Shown piece by piece: positions 26,721-35,133 of a DNA stretch of 64,000 bases. The notes under the pieces were generated by a model. It was not told where the DNA came from. It was given only the letters and a program-made list of their open reading frames with translations, and searched no databases. The stretch covers positions 1 to 64,000 of the forward strand of contig JOSY01000011.1 of NCBI GenBank assembly GCA_000746765.1. Reading direction: 5' to 3'. A program made the position numbers and the translations under genes. Position 1 is the stretch's first letter. Each line of letters opens with the position of its first letter. This DNA comes from Marine Group I thaumarchaeote SCGC AAA799-D11 (GTDB lineage: Archaea > Thermoproteota > Nitrososphaeria > Nitrososphaerales > Nitrosopumilaceae).

Positions 26721-27550
26721 CGGCATTGGCAACAAAATCTGAAAATATTGAAAAACAGATAACTTCTGATCCTTTTGACCCAATTGACTCTGAAAAATAC
26801 AAAATGATTGCTGAGAATGTAACAATCAGTTACGATGGAATTGAAGCCGTAAAAAATATCACTATGAAATTCAAGGAACGTTCCGTCACTGCATTAATTG
26901 GTCCATCTGGATGTGGTAAGACAACATTTCTTCGTTGTTTGAATAGAATGCATGATATGACAAAAAATGCCAAGGTTGATGGAAAGGTAATGATTGATAA
27001 TATTGATCTTTATGATCAATCAGTTGATCCAATATATCACAGAAGAAAAGTTGGAATGGTATTCCAAAAACCAAACCCATTTCCTACAATGTCAATTTAT
27101 GATAACGTTACTGCTGGGCTAAAACTAAACGGTGTCAGAGACAAAAGAATTCTTGATGAAATTGTAGAGGATTCACTAAAGATGGCATATCTTTGGGATG
27201 AAGTAAAAAATGATTTAAAAAAATCAGCCATTGAACTATCTGGTGGTCAACAACAACGTCTCTGCATTGCAAGAGCACTTGCAATCCAGCCCGAAGTTTT
27301 ACTAATGGATGAGCCTGCATCTGCACTTGATCCTATTGCAACTCAAAAAATTGAAGAGACAATCACTGAACTCAAAAAAGAATATACCATAATTATTGTT
27401 ACACATAACATGCAACAAGCAGTTAGAGTTTCTGATTATACTGGATTCATGTATCTTGGAGATTTGGTAGAATTTAGAGAGACAAAGAAACTCTTTACAG
27501 ATCCTAAAAATGAATTAACTGCGAAATATGTTCAGGGTCAATTTGGATAA
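26717..27550 (+). CDS. pstB: Phosphate ABC transporter ATP-binding protein PstB
   Basis: A 277-residue ATPase with Walker [10 protein letters not shown], the PstB-typical [12 protein letters not shown]-loop FQKPNPFP, signature [15 protein letters not shown] and Walker [14 protein letters not shown]. It starts at TTG in a 4-nt overlap with pstA, and its last base is the first base of phoU. It energises phosphate import. Confidence 0.96.
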   Translation: MTALATKSENIEKQITSDPFDPIDSEKYKMIAENVTISYDGIEAVKNITMKFKERSVTALIGPSGCGKTTFLRCLNRMHDMTKNAKVDGKVMIDNIDLYDQSVDPIYHRRKVGMVFQKPNPFPTMSIYDNVTAGLKLNGVRDKRILDEIVEDSLKMAYLWDEVKNDLKKSAIELSGGQQQRLCIARALAIQPEVLLMDEPASALDPIATQKIEETITELKKEYTIIIVTHNMQQAVRVSDYTGFMYLGDLVEFRETKKLFTDPKNELTAKYVQGQFG

Positions 27551-28209
27551 TGGCTCGTTTAATTGATCCTTCTTTGCAAAAACTGTCCTACATCATGGCA
27601 GAGATGGGGGATATGGTAATTGAATCCATATCTCTTGCAATAGATTCGTATCTTGATGGAACAAACACAATGGATAAGGTTCTTGCATTATCTGATTCTA
27701 TTCGTTCAAAATACTATGAAGTCGAAGATTTGACCTTTGATATGTTATTAAAATTCCAACCAGTTGCTGATGACTTTAGATTAATTCGTTCATCAACTGA
27801 AATATCTTATGCATTCTCTAGGTTTGGTAGATATGCATATGACATTACACAGGTACGTGACTTGTTTGGAGATGTCTCAGAATGTACAAACGCATCATTA
27901 ATTGAATCTACAAAAAAAGTAAAACACATGATTAAAGAAGCTGTGATGTCGTTTGCAGAACTTGATGTGAGAAAGGCAGTTAAAATACGTGAAGATGAAA
28001 AAGTAATTGATCAAATCTACAAAGATAGACTTCCTAAACTCATTGAATCAAACAATACAAAATGTGCCCTTGCTGAAGCATTGCTTCTAAGATATCTGGA
28101 AAGAATTGGTGATCATGCTGTGTTTATGAGCGATGCAATCAACTACATCGTTACTGGAAAACACCGTCCAAGTGAGGCTAGAATCGCATCTCACACAAAG
28201 TCTGATTAG
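27550..28209 (+). CDS. phoU: Phosphate uptake regulator PhoU
   Basis: A 219-residue protein with two three-helix PhoU repeats. The metal-binding stretches appear as YAFSRFGRYAYDIT and LRYLERIGDHAVFMSD. PhoU restrains the Pst transporter and phosphate signalling. The ATG shares one base with the pstB stop codon, so it is translationally coupled. No PhoR/PhoB-type pair is present in the window. Confidence 0.92.
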   Translation: MARLIDPSLQKLSYIMAEMGDMVIESISLAIDSYLDGTNTMDKVLALSDSIRSKYYEVEDLTFDMLLKFQPVADDFRLIRSSTEISYAFSRFGRYAYDITQVRDLFGDVSECTNASLIESTKKVKHMIKEAVMSFAELDVRKAVKIREDEKVIDQIYKDRLPKLIESNNTKCALAEALLLRYLERIGDHAVFMSDAINYIVTGKHRPSEARIASHTKSD

Positions 28210-28255
28210 GCGTAACTTGGTTTTTATTCAAGCAGAAATTGGCTGAAATATCTTC

Positions 28256-29335
28256 ATGGAAATACTAGAACTAATCCAAGCTAATCTTCTTACTCCGATA
28301 ATTCTTTTCTTCTTGTTTGGAATTGTTGCAGCTCGAATAAAGTCTGACTTGAAAATTCCTGAAGCAATTTCGGAATTTTTACCAATCTATCTTTTAGCTG
28401 CAATTGGTCTTCATGGTGGAATAGAGATGCGAAACACTGGATTCGAAAACATGTTGATTCCAATGTTTGTTGCAATTGGATTGTCATTGTTGTTCACATT
28501 AAACCATTATCAAATCCTTAGACGTTTAGGTAAATTCAATCTCTTTGATTCTTATGCACTTGCATCGACTTATGGTGCAGTGGGAGCGGTGCACTTTTCT
28601 GTTGGTTTATCATTTTTGAAAAACCAAGGAGTATCCTCTGAAGGATACATTGCAGCAATTCTTGCAGTGCTAGAACCCCTTGCATTCATCTTGGCAATAT
28701 TTATGACAAATATGGCCGTGGCAAAGCAGATCAAAGCAAAGAAACAGTCTTTTTCAGATGATGCTGCTGAAATTGACATTGGATTAAATCAAACAAAGAC
28801 AAAACTCTCCAAAGTTCTACATGAATCAATTACTGGAAAAGCAATCGTAATTCTACTTGGTAGTATTGTAATTGGCTATATCATCGGTAAGGATGGATTT
28901 GAGCCAATCAAGATTGTGTTTGATGATATGTTCACTGGTGCAATCGTGATTTTCATGATTGAAATGGGAATAATTGCAGGCCAAAGACTAGATGATATCA
29001 AAAAGGTAGGTGTCTTTCTTACTGCATTTGCCATAATTATTCCTCTGTTCAATGGAACCATTGGCGTTCTAGTCTCAACTGCACTAGGATTGAGTGTGGG
29101 TGGTGCAGTCATGTTTGGGTTACTTATGGCTAGTGCATCATTTATTGCAGCCCCTGCAGTTTTGCGTCATGCTATTCCTCAAGCAAAACCCAGCTTGTAT
29201 ATCACATCAGCTTTAGGAATTACATTCCCATTTAACATCATAGTTACATTGCCAATTTTGTTTGCAATATCTACATTTGTTCATAATGGAGAAGGAGCGA
29301 TAGACTTATTCTATTTCATTACTGAGGGATTCTAA
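28256..29335 (+). CDS. sbtA: SbtA-type sodium-dependent bicarbonate transporter
   Basis: A 359-residue membrane protein with about ten helices in two similar halves. The opening FLFGIVAARIKSDLKIPEAI and the segment ASTYGAVGAVHFSVGLSFL match the SbtA bicarbonate permease family (PF05982). Cytosolic residues 165-190 are polar. It overlaps the PII-like gene by one base. In an autotroph it would supply bicarbonate for carbon fixation. It follows phoU by 46 nt and may share the pst transcript. Confidence 0.88.
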   Translation: MEILELIQANLLTPIILFFLFGIVAARIKSDLKIPEAISEFLPIYLLAAIGLHGGIEMRNTGFENMLIPMFVAIGLSLLFTLNHYQILRRLGKFNLFDSYALASTYGAVGAVHFSVGLSFLKNQGVSSEGYIAAILAVLEPLAFILAIFMTNMAVAKQIKAKKQSFSDDAAEIDIGLNQTKTKLSKVLHESITGKAIVILLGSIVIGYIIGKDGFEPIKIVFDDMFTGAIVIFMIEMGIIAGQRLDDIKKVGVFLTAFAIIIPLFNGTIGVLVSTALGLSVGGAVMFGLLMASASFIAAPAVLRHAIPQAKPSLYITSALGITFPFNIIVTLPILFAISTFVHNGEGAIDLFYFITEGF

Positions 29336-29637
29336 TGAAACTGTACAACGTTAAACTACTAACAATTACTTGTGAGATTTTAGCTCAAGAAAATATTATT
29401 GAGATTCTAAAAAAACACGAAATCACTGGATACACTACCTATGAAGTTGATGGAAATGGTGCACGTGGATTACGTGGACAGGGATTAAAAAACGAAAAGA
29501 ACATCAAGGTTGAGGTAATTATGAGAGAAGAAAAACTACAAGATGTTGTAGAAGAAATATCTAGAACACTATTTGCAAATTATGCAATTGTGCTTTATGT
29601 CACTGATGTTGGCGTACTGCGACCTGAAAAATTTTAA
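29335..29637 (+). CDS. sbtB: PII-like protein (SbtB-type)
   Basis: A 100-residue PII-superfamily protein. KLLTITCEILAQENIIEILK is the first strand and helix, and GYTTYEVDGNGARGLRG gives the T-loop base. Coupling to sbtA by a one-base overlap supports an SbtB role: a trimer that closes the bicarbonate transporter in response to adenine nucleotides. The C-terminal CGPxGC motif seen in some cyanobacterial SbtB proteins is absent, so any redox control of that kind is not expected. Confidence 0.85.
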   Translation: MKLYNVKLLTITCEILAQENIIEILKKHEITGYTTYEVDGNGARGLRGQGLKNEKNIKVEVIMREEKLQDVVEEISRTLFANYAIVLYVTDVGVLRPEKF

Positions 29638-29933
29638 CAGCAAGAATCATCTGAACACAAAACTGGTATTTTTTTGCTTGCACTTGTAACGTTTGAAATT
29701 AATTCTGATAACTGACTGCTTGAAATTGCATACATTGCTTTTTTCCCTTCATCTCTTGACTTTACAATTCCACATTTTTTGAGTGTCTTTAGATGGTGTG
29801 AAACTAGTGGTTGATCTTTTTTTAATTTTTCAACAAAATCATTAACACATAGTTCCTTGTTTTTTTGTAATAATTCTAAAATCTCAAACCTTGTATCGTC
29901 GCATATGCACTTTAAGAGACTGACTCCGTTCAT
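29634..29933 (-). CDS. arsR: ArsR-family transcription repressor
   Basis: A 99-residue winged-helix protein with recognition region QPLVSHHLKTLKKCGIV. The classical As(III) site of E. coli ArsR (CVC in helix 3) is reduced to LCVND, but Cys9 and Cys11 and a C-terminal cluster Cys93, Cys98, Cys99 (LCSDDSCC) are present. This resembles ArsR proteins with C-terminal arsenite sites. It is divergent from arsC over a 40-nt promoter region and overlaps the convergent PII gene by 4 nt. Confidence 0.88.
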   Translation of the reverse strand: MNGVSLLKCICDDTRFEILELLQKNKELCVNDFVEKLKKDQPLVSHHLKTLKKCGIVKSRDEGKKAMYAISSSQLSELISNVTSASKKIPVLCSDDSCC

Positions 29934-29944
29934 ATCAATTTAGA

Positions 29945-29954
29945 TTTATATAAA
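29945..29954. promoter_or_regulatory. Palindromic TATA box in the arsR/arsC divergent promoter
   Basis: TTTATATAAA lies 20-29 nt before the arsC ATG, as expected for a leaderless transcript. The symmetric sequence could also serve arsR on the other strand. A repressor site covering it would control both genes. Confidence 0.45.
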
Positions 29955-29973
29955 CTGCTATTTATGTGATGAT

Positions 29974-30372
29974 ATGGAAAATGTGCTGTTTGTGTGCGTA
30001 GAAAATGCAGGCAGAAGCCAGATGGCTGAAGCATTTTTTCGAAAATACGCTCCTGCAAAATATAATGTGATTAGTGCAGGAACTACTCCTTCATCTCGAC
30101 TCAACCCTACAGTTGTAGAAGTAATGAAAGAAGTTGGAATTGACATGACACAACAATCCCCAAAAACACTATCAAACGATATGATTGAAAATTCTTCTAA
30201 AACTATCAACATGGGGTGTATGGATAAAGAATCTTGTCCTGCGTTATTTGTAAAAGACGTACTTGATTGGAATATTTCAGATCCTAAAGAAAAATCAATT
30301 GATGCTGTGCGAGAAATCCGTGATCAAATTTTAAAAGAAGTTTTACAACTTGTCCAATCCCTTGAGGAATGA
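29974..30372 (+). CDS. arsC: Arsenate reductase ArsC (low-molecular-weight phosphatase type)
   Basis: A 132-residue protein whose N-terminus FVCVENAGRSQMAEAF is the CX5R phosphate loop (Cys8, Arg14) of thioredoxin-coupled arsenate reductases. The second and third redox Cys are in MGCMDKESCP, and the Asp-Pro loop is ISDPKEKS. It reduces As(V) to As(III). The stop overlaps the aquaporin gene by 4 nt, so reduction and efflux are translationally coupled. Confidence 0.92.
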   Translation: MENVLFVCVENAGRSQMAEAFFRKYAPAKYNVISAGTTPSSRLNPTVVEVMKEVGIDMTQQSPKTLSNDMIENSSKTINMGCMDKESCPALFVKDVLDWNISDPKEKSIDAVREIRDQILKEVLQLVQSLEE

Positions 30373-31058
30373 TTTTGGCTTATTCAAATTTACAGATATT
30401 TACTGTAGAATTAATTGGAACATTCATTCTTGTTGTCTTTGCAACTGGTTCTATTGTTTATGACGCAGAATTTTTTGATGGACAATTGGGAATTCCATTT
30501 GCAGCAGTTGCACCATTTATTGCATTACTAATTGGTGTCTATTCTTTTGGAAAAATATCTCTTGCACATTTTAATCCTGCAGTAACTGTTGGGTATTACA
30601 TAACAGGACATATTTCAAAAATTCAGATTCTGTATTATTTTGCAGCAGAAATTATTGGTGCATTATTAGGTTCTCTATTTGTTATGAAAGTTATTGGTGA
30701 GAAAGCAAATCTTGGAGCAAATGCCCCAAACTATGATTTTTCATTAGGATTAATTTTTCCAGTAGAAGTGTTGGCATCTGCAATGCTTATGGGTGTGATC
30801 TTCTATGTAGTTTACACCAAGGGTTTGAGAGGGTTTAGTGGTGTTGCAATTGGAGGAATTGTTGGGTTGGATATTTTGTTTTTAGCATTTATCTCAGGCG
30901 CTTCTATGAATCCTGCAAGAGCACTTGCCCCTGCATTACTGTCTGGAGTATTGAGTGATTTGTGGCTATATTGGACTGCTCCTTTTGTTGGAACCATAAT
31001 TGTGGCTTTTCTATTTCGTGGCAAATTTCAAGCCCAAAGAGCCTCAAATTACGAATAA
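30369..31058 (+). CDS. MIP-family aquaporin/aquaglyceroporin in the ars operon
   Basis: A 229-residue channel with six helices and both NPA boxes: AHFNPAVTVGYY and ASMNPARALAPALL. Its coupling to arsC suggests the AqpS type known from Sinorhizobium meliloti, where a passive aquaglyceroporin lets arsenite leave the cell in place of ArsB or Acr3. No arsenite pump gene is seen nearby. The start is TTG or ATG within the arsC end. Substrate is inferred from context. Confidence 0.87.
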   Translation: MILAYSNLQIFTVELIGTFILVVFATGSIVYDAEFFDGQLGIPFAAVAPFIALLIGVYSFGKISLAHFNPAVTVGYYITGHISKIQILYYFAAEIIGALLGSLFVMKVIGEKANLGANAPNYDFSLGLIFPVEVLASAMLMGVIFYVVYTKGLRGFSGVAIGGIVGLDILFLAFISGASMNPARALAPALLSGVLSDLWLYWTAPFVGTIIVAFLFRGKFQAQRASNYE

Positions 31059-31083
31059 TAATGACCAAAATCACTATCAATTA

Positions 31084-32358
31084 TTGAGCAATTCCAAACT
31101 ATTCTCAGATGCCAAAAAAGTAACTCCTTTAGGAGTCAACAGTCCTGTTAGATACTTTGAGCCATACCCATTTTTCACCAAAAAAGCAAATGGCGCATAC
31201 CTTTGGGATGCTGACAATAGAAAACTAATCGATTTTTGTAATGGATATGGTGCATTGCTTTTAGGACACAGAAGAAAAGAGATCATTAATGCTGTCTCAA
31301 AACAACTAACCAAAGGAACTCTTTACTGTACTCCTACAGATGCAGAAACACAACTTGCAAAGCTAATCGTTGGAAATTTTCCATCAATTGAAAAAGTCCG
31401 ATTGATGAACACTGGAGGTGAAGCTACAATGACTGCAATCCGATTAGCTCGTGGATTTACAAAAAAGAAAAAGATAATCAAATTTGAAGGGTGTTATCAT
31501 GGCGCTCATGATTCTGTTTTAGTCAAAGCTGGTTCAGGATCAGCTCATAATGGAATTTCAGTTTCTGATGGTGGATTGGATGAAGTATCAAAAAATACTT
31601 TGGTAGTTCAATACAACAACATTGAGGATTTACAAAAAACAATTCAAAAAAATAAAGACATTGCAGGAGTTATTGTTGAACCAATTCTTGCTAACATGGG
31701 CTTGATTTTACCTGAGAAAAACTTCTTGTCTGATTTGAGAAAAATTACTAAAGAAAACAACATTCCATTAATCTTTGATGAAGTAGTTACTGGATTCAGA
31801 GTTGCTCCCGGTGGTGCACAACAACACTTTGGAATAAAACCTGACCTAACTACTATGGCAAAAGCCTTGAGCAATGGATTTACCATCTCTGCAGTTGGGG
31901 GCAAAAAAGAGATAATGGATTTGCTTTCTCCCGGTGGCAAAGTCTATCAGGCAAGTACTTTTGCTGGTAATCCGATATCAGTAAGTGCTGCAATTGCATC
32001 AATTAAGACCATAAACAAACTCAAAAACAAACTATACTCTAAACTTGAGAGATTCAACCTTCTATTCTCTACTGCACTTGATGACATGGCAACTGATATG
32101 GGAATTCCTCACCAAATCAACTTTACAGCATCAATGCTCCAGATATTTTTTACAAACAAACCTGTCACAAACTATGAAACCTCAAAGAATGCAAATGCAA
32201 AGAAATTCCAAAAAATGTTCAAAACTCTACTCAAAAAGGGAGTCTTCATTGCACCTTCTCAATTTGAAGTAGTTTTCTTGTCTGATGCTCACACAGAAAA
32301 TGATCTAAATAAGACACTTGATGCATATCACTTAGCACTAAAATCGGTGAAAAATTGA
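31084..32358 (+). CDS. hemL: Glutamate-1-semialdehyde 2,1-aminomutase HemL
   Basis: A PLP enzyme of 424 residues from the TTG at 31084. An in-frame TTG at 31000 would run 59 nt into the aquaporin gene and adds no conserved residues. Landmarks are SPVRYFEPYP, LMNTGGEATMTAIRLARG, IFDEVVTGFRV and the PLP lysine region MAKALSNGFTISAVGGK, followed by STFAGNPIS. It makes 5-aminolevulinate from glutamate semialdehyde. It heads the cluster hemL-hemC-cobA-hemD with 4-nt overlaps. Confidence 0.92.
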   Translation: MSNSKLFSDAKKVTPLGVNSPVRYFEPYPFFTKKANGAYLWDADNRKLIDFCNGYGALLLGHRRKEIINAVSKQLTKGTLYCTPTDAETQLAKLIVGNFPSIEKVRLMNTGGEATMTAIRLARGFTKKKKIIKFEGCYHGAHDSVLVKAGSGSAHNGISVSDGGLDEVSKNTLVVQYNNIEDLQKTIQKNKDIAGVIVEPILANMGLILPEKNFLSDLRKITKENNIPLIFDEVVTGFRVAPGGAQQHFGIKPDLTTMAKALSNGFTISAVGGKKEIMDLLSPGGKVYQASTFAGNPISVSAAIASIKTINKLKNKLYSKLERFNLLFSTALDDMATDMGIPHQINFTASMLQIFFTNKPVTNYETSKNANAKKFQKMFKTLLKKGVFIAPSQFEVVFLSDAHTENDLNKTLDAYHLALKSVKN

Positions 32359-33290
32359 AGTATATTGTAGGAGCTCGAGGAAGTCAGTTATCTGTTGCAC
32401 AAACAAATCTGGTAATTGAGCAACTAAAAAAAGCAAACCCTGATGCAAAATACGAAATTAAAACAATTACAACAAAAGGTGATACTGATAGTAGACCATT
32501 ATTTACGATAGACCAAAAAGGAATTTTTGAAAAAGAGATTGACCGTGCAGTTGCCCAAAAAGAAGTTGATTTTGCAGTACATAGTCTAAAAGATGTTCCT
32601 TCAGAATTAGATGAAAATTTGACTCTAGCTTGCATTCCAAAAAGGGAGACTGTTAATGATGTGTTTATCTCACCTGATGGTTCTTCTCTTGATTCAATAA
32701 AATCCGGTTCTGTGATTGGTACAAGCTCGCTTCGTCGAGCAGTCCAAGTATCTAGGAAAAGGCCTGATGTTACAGTAAAACCGATTCGTGGAAATATTGA
32801 AACTAGAATCAAAAAAGCATCTGGAGAAAACTATGATGCAATAGTTCTTGCCAAGGCAGGAATTACTAGATTGGGTGTTGATGTAAAATACACAGAGCTG
32901 TCAACTGATGATTTTTCCCCTTCTCCTGGCCAAGGTGCAATAGCTATTGTTGCACGAGCAGATGATTCAGAAACAATTGAGATGCTAAAAAAAATTGAAG
33001 ATTCTGATTCTCGTTTAGAGATAGAAGCAGAGCGTGCATTGTCTGACTTTGTTGATTCAGGATGTAGGTTTCCTGTTGGAGCATATGCAAAGTCTAATGG
33101 CACTGAGATGACTTTGACTGTAACAGCATTTTCTGTTGATGGAAAACAATCTCTCCACGTAAGTAAAACTGGAGATAAAAATAATCCAAAATCTCTTGGT
33201 CAAAGTGCAGGAGAAGAACTCCAAGAGAAAGGAGTAAATGATCTTGCATTAAATTGGAGGGAAAAAGTGGAGGAGTGGAATAAGACATGA
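32355..33290 (+). CDS. hemC: Hydroxymethylbilane synthase HemC
   Basis: A 311-residue porphobilinogen deaminase. Signature segments are GARGSQLSVAQTNLV, VHSLKDVPSE, IGTSSLRRAVQ and PIRGNIETR. The dipyrromethane-cofactor cysteine is in DSGCRFPVGAY. It starts at TTG overlapping the hemL stop by 4 nt and overlaps cobA by 4 nt. It joins four porphobilinogens into hydroxymethylbilane. Confidence 0.95.
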   Translation: MKYIVGARGSQLSVAQTNLVIEQLKKANPDAKYEIKTITTKGDTDSRPLFTIDQKGIFEKEIDRAVAQKEVDFAVHSLKDVPSELDENLTLACIPKRETVNDVFISPDGSSLDSIKSGSVIGTSSLRRAVQVSRKRPDVTVKPIRGNIETRIKKASGENYDAIVLAKAGITRLGVDVKYTELSTDDFSPSPGQGAIAIVARADDSETIEMLKKIEDSDSRLEIEAERALSDFVDSGCRFPVGAYAKSNGTEMTLTVTAFSVDGKQSLHVSKTGDKNNPKSLGQSAGEELQEKGVNDLALNWREKVEEWNKT

Positions 33291-34027
33291 CAGGAAAAGT
33301 GTATCTTGTTGGAGCAGGACCTGGAGACAGCAAACTGATCACACTTCGTGCAGTTGAATTATTGCAAAAGGCAGATGTTGTATTGTATGATAGATTGGTA
33401 AGCAAAAAAATCATCTCAATGATTCCAAAAAAGACCGAAAAAGTCTATGTAGGTAGAGCAGTAGGTGATGATACTACTCATCAAAACACCACAAATGACT
33501 TGATGGTAAAATATGCAAAATCAAAAAAGAATGTTGTTAGACTAAAGGGCGGAGATCCTATAATCTTTGGACGTGGTGGAGAAGAAGCTGAATTCCTCAA
33601 AGAAAACAAGGTAAAATATGAAATTGTTCCAGGTATTACTTCTGGAATTGGCTCTGCCACTTATGCTGGAATTCCACTTACTCATAGAAAACATGCATCA
33701 TCTGTAGTCTTTGTAACCGGTCATGAAGATCCTGAAAAGAAACAAGAGATTGTAAAATGGAAACGACTTGCAAAGTCAGTAGACACTATAGTTATCATGA
33801 TGGGATTATCTAGAATCAATATTATTTGTAAACAACTCATTGATGGTGGCATGGACAAAAAAACACCTGTTGCAGTAATTCAAAATGGAACTACTCCTAA
33901 ACAAAAAATGATTAAAGGAAATGTCACAAACATTGCAAAAAAAGTCAAAGAAAATAAAATAACTCCTCCTGCTAATATCATAATTGGAAATGTCGTTGAT
34001 TTGTCAGAAACTATTGGGTGGAAATGA
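33287..34027 (+). CDS. cobA: Uroporphyrinogen-III C-methyltransferase (SUMT)
   Basis: A 246-residue SAM-dependent methyltransferase with the standard signatures YLVGAGPGDSKLITLRA, VVRLKGGDPIIFGRGGEE and GIPLTHRKHASSVVFVTGHE. It converts uroporphyrinogen III to precorrin-2, the branch to siroheme and cobalamin. It overlaps hemC and hemD by 4 nt each. No uroporphyrinogen decarboxylase (hemE) is seen in the window. Confidence 0.95.
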   Translation: MTGKVYLVGAGPGDSKLITLRAVELLQKADVVLYDRLVSKKIISMIPKKTEKVYVGRAVGDDTTHQNTTNDLMVKYAKSKKNVVRLKGGDPIIFGRGGEEAEFLKENKVKYEIVPGITSGIGSATYAGIPLTHRKHASSVVFVTGHEDPEKKQEIVKWKRLAKSVDTIVIMMGLSRINIICKQLIDGGMDKKTPVAVIQNGTTPKQKMIKGNVTNIAKKVKENKITPPANIIIGNVVDLSETIGWK

Positions 34028-34830
34028 TGCTTGATGGAAAAACTATAGCAATCACTCGTTCACGTGATGATGCTGCAGAATTCATTTCTCTTGCAGAACA
34101 AAACAATGCAACTCCAATAGCATTGCCAACAATTGAACTTGTCAGTAAGGGTGAAAAAATTGTTGATGAGTTTCTAGATTCTGTAAAAACTTACAATCCT
34201 GACTATTCTGTTTTTATGAGTTCAAAAGCCGTGAAATTGCTTTTTGATACTGCAAAAGAATCCGGAAAACTTGAAACCCTTCAATTAGCAATTGCAAACA
34301 CAATTGTAATTTCAGTTGGCCCTAAAACTACTATTGCTCTTGAGGCACAAGGAATCAAAGTTAATCATCAGCCCGAAAAAATATTTTCTTCTGTTGGCGT
34401 TGGTGAATTGTTCACACAACTCAATGCAGTTGGCAAAAAAGTAATAGTTCCTAGAAGTGGTGCATCTACCCCATTTCTCAAAGAATTACTAAACAAAATT
34501 GGAATTGATGTCTTTGAGATTCATCTGTATGATGTATGTGCATTCAGAGACACATCTCAATGGAATGGATTCAGGGAACTATTCTCACAAAACAAGGTGG
34601 ATGGTGTAGTATTTACTAGCGCATCATCTGTTAGGGGGTTTTTTGAGATAATGACTAAAGATTATGATGAAAATAGTCTACTTGACAGTCTTTCCAAACT
34701 TTCTGTAGTTTCTATTGGTCCCTTTACTTCAGATGAATTAAAGAAATTCAAAGTCAAAAACACTGTAGCTGAAGTTCATACTGTTGCTGGTGCATTTGAA
34801 GCAATGAAAAATACTCTTACCGTTGCATAA
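34024..34830 (+). CDS. hemD: Uroporphyrinogen-III synthase HemD
   Basis: A 268-residue protein of the HemD fold: two similar alpha/beta domains. AITRSRDDAAEFISLAEQNN and the end domain FTSASSVRGFFEIM are characteristic; overall conservation in this family is always low. I choose the ATG at 34024, which makes the same ATGA overlap with the cobA stop seen elsewhere in the operon; other ATGs lie at 34018 and 34027. It closes hydroxymethylbilane to uroporphyrinogen III. Confidence 0.88.
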   Translation: MMLDGKTIAITRSRDDAAEFISLAEQNNATPIALPTIELVSKGEKIVDEFLDSVKTYNPDYSVFMSSKAVKLLFDTAKESGKLETLQLAIANTIVISVGPKTTIALEAQGIKVNHQPEKIFSSVGVGELFTQLNAVGKKVIVPRSGASTPFLKELLNKIGIDVFEIHLYDVCAFRDTSQWNGFRELFSQNKVDGVVFTSASSVRGFFEIMTKDYDENSLLDSLSKLSVVSIGPFTSDELKKFKVKNTVAEVHTVAGAFEAMKNTLTVA

Positions 34831-34871
34831 TTGATGGTCAAACTCTAATACTTTGAAATCTTTTTCAAATC

Positions 34872-35048
34872 ATGGAATATGAAATCAAAAAGAAGATCCA
34901 TATCACCTGTCCTCATTGCGAAAAAGCAATAGAGACTGAAATTGAACTTGAGCTAGAAATCGAAGAGAAGAAAAAGAAAGACAAGAAAAAAGATAAGAAA
35001 AAAGACAAGAAAGAAAAGAAAAAATCAAAAAAGAAATCAAAAAAATAA
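34872..35048 (+). CDS. 58-residue CPHC protein with lysine-rich tail
   Basis: An ATG ORF of 58 residues. The first half is a short strand with a CPHC knuckle (residues 13-16) and an acidic helix. The last 26 residues are almost only Lys and Asp/Glu/Ser (KKKDKKKDKKKDKKE and so on). The product may bind nucleic acid or an acidic partner through the tail and one metal through the knuckle. It sits between hemD and sufB. No family is recognised. The low-complexity tail makes it easy for gene callers to miss. Confidence 0.5.
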   Translation: MEYEIKKKIHITCPHCEKAIETEIELELEIEEKKKKDKKKDKKKDKKEKKKSKKKSKK

Positions 35049-35105
35049 TCTAAACCTGAAAACTTTAGCTCATCCTATTTAGCTCCGCCTATTTTTCCTC
35101 ATGTA

Positions 35106-35115
35106 TTTATAATAT
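35106..35115 (+). promoter_or_regulatory. TATA box of the suf operon
   Basis: TTTATAATAT begins 28 nt before the sufB ATG at 35134, consistent with a leaderless transcript for the suf operon. Confidence 0.45.
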
Positions 35116-35133
35116 AACGGGGTTATTTTGCTC

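Noticed and set aside
31000..31083. N-terminal extension of HemL
   Set aside because: It would overlap the aquaporin gene by 59 nt and adds residues not seen in HemL; TTG 31084 gives normal length.
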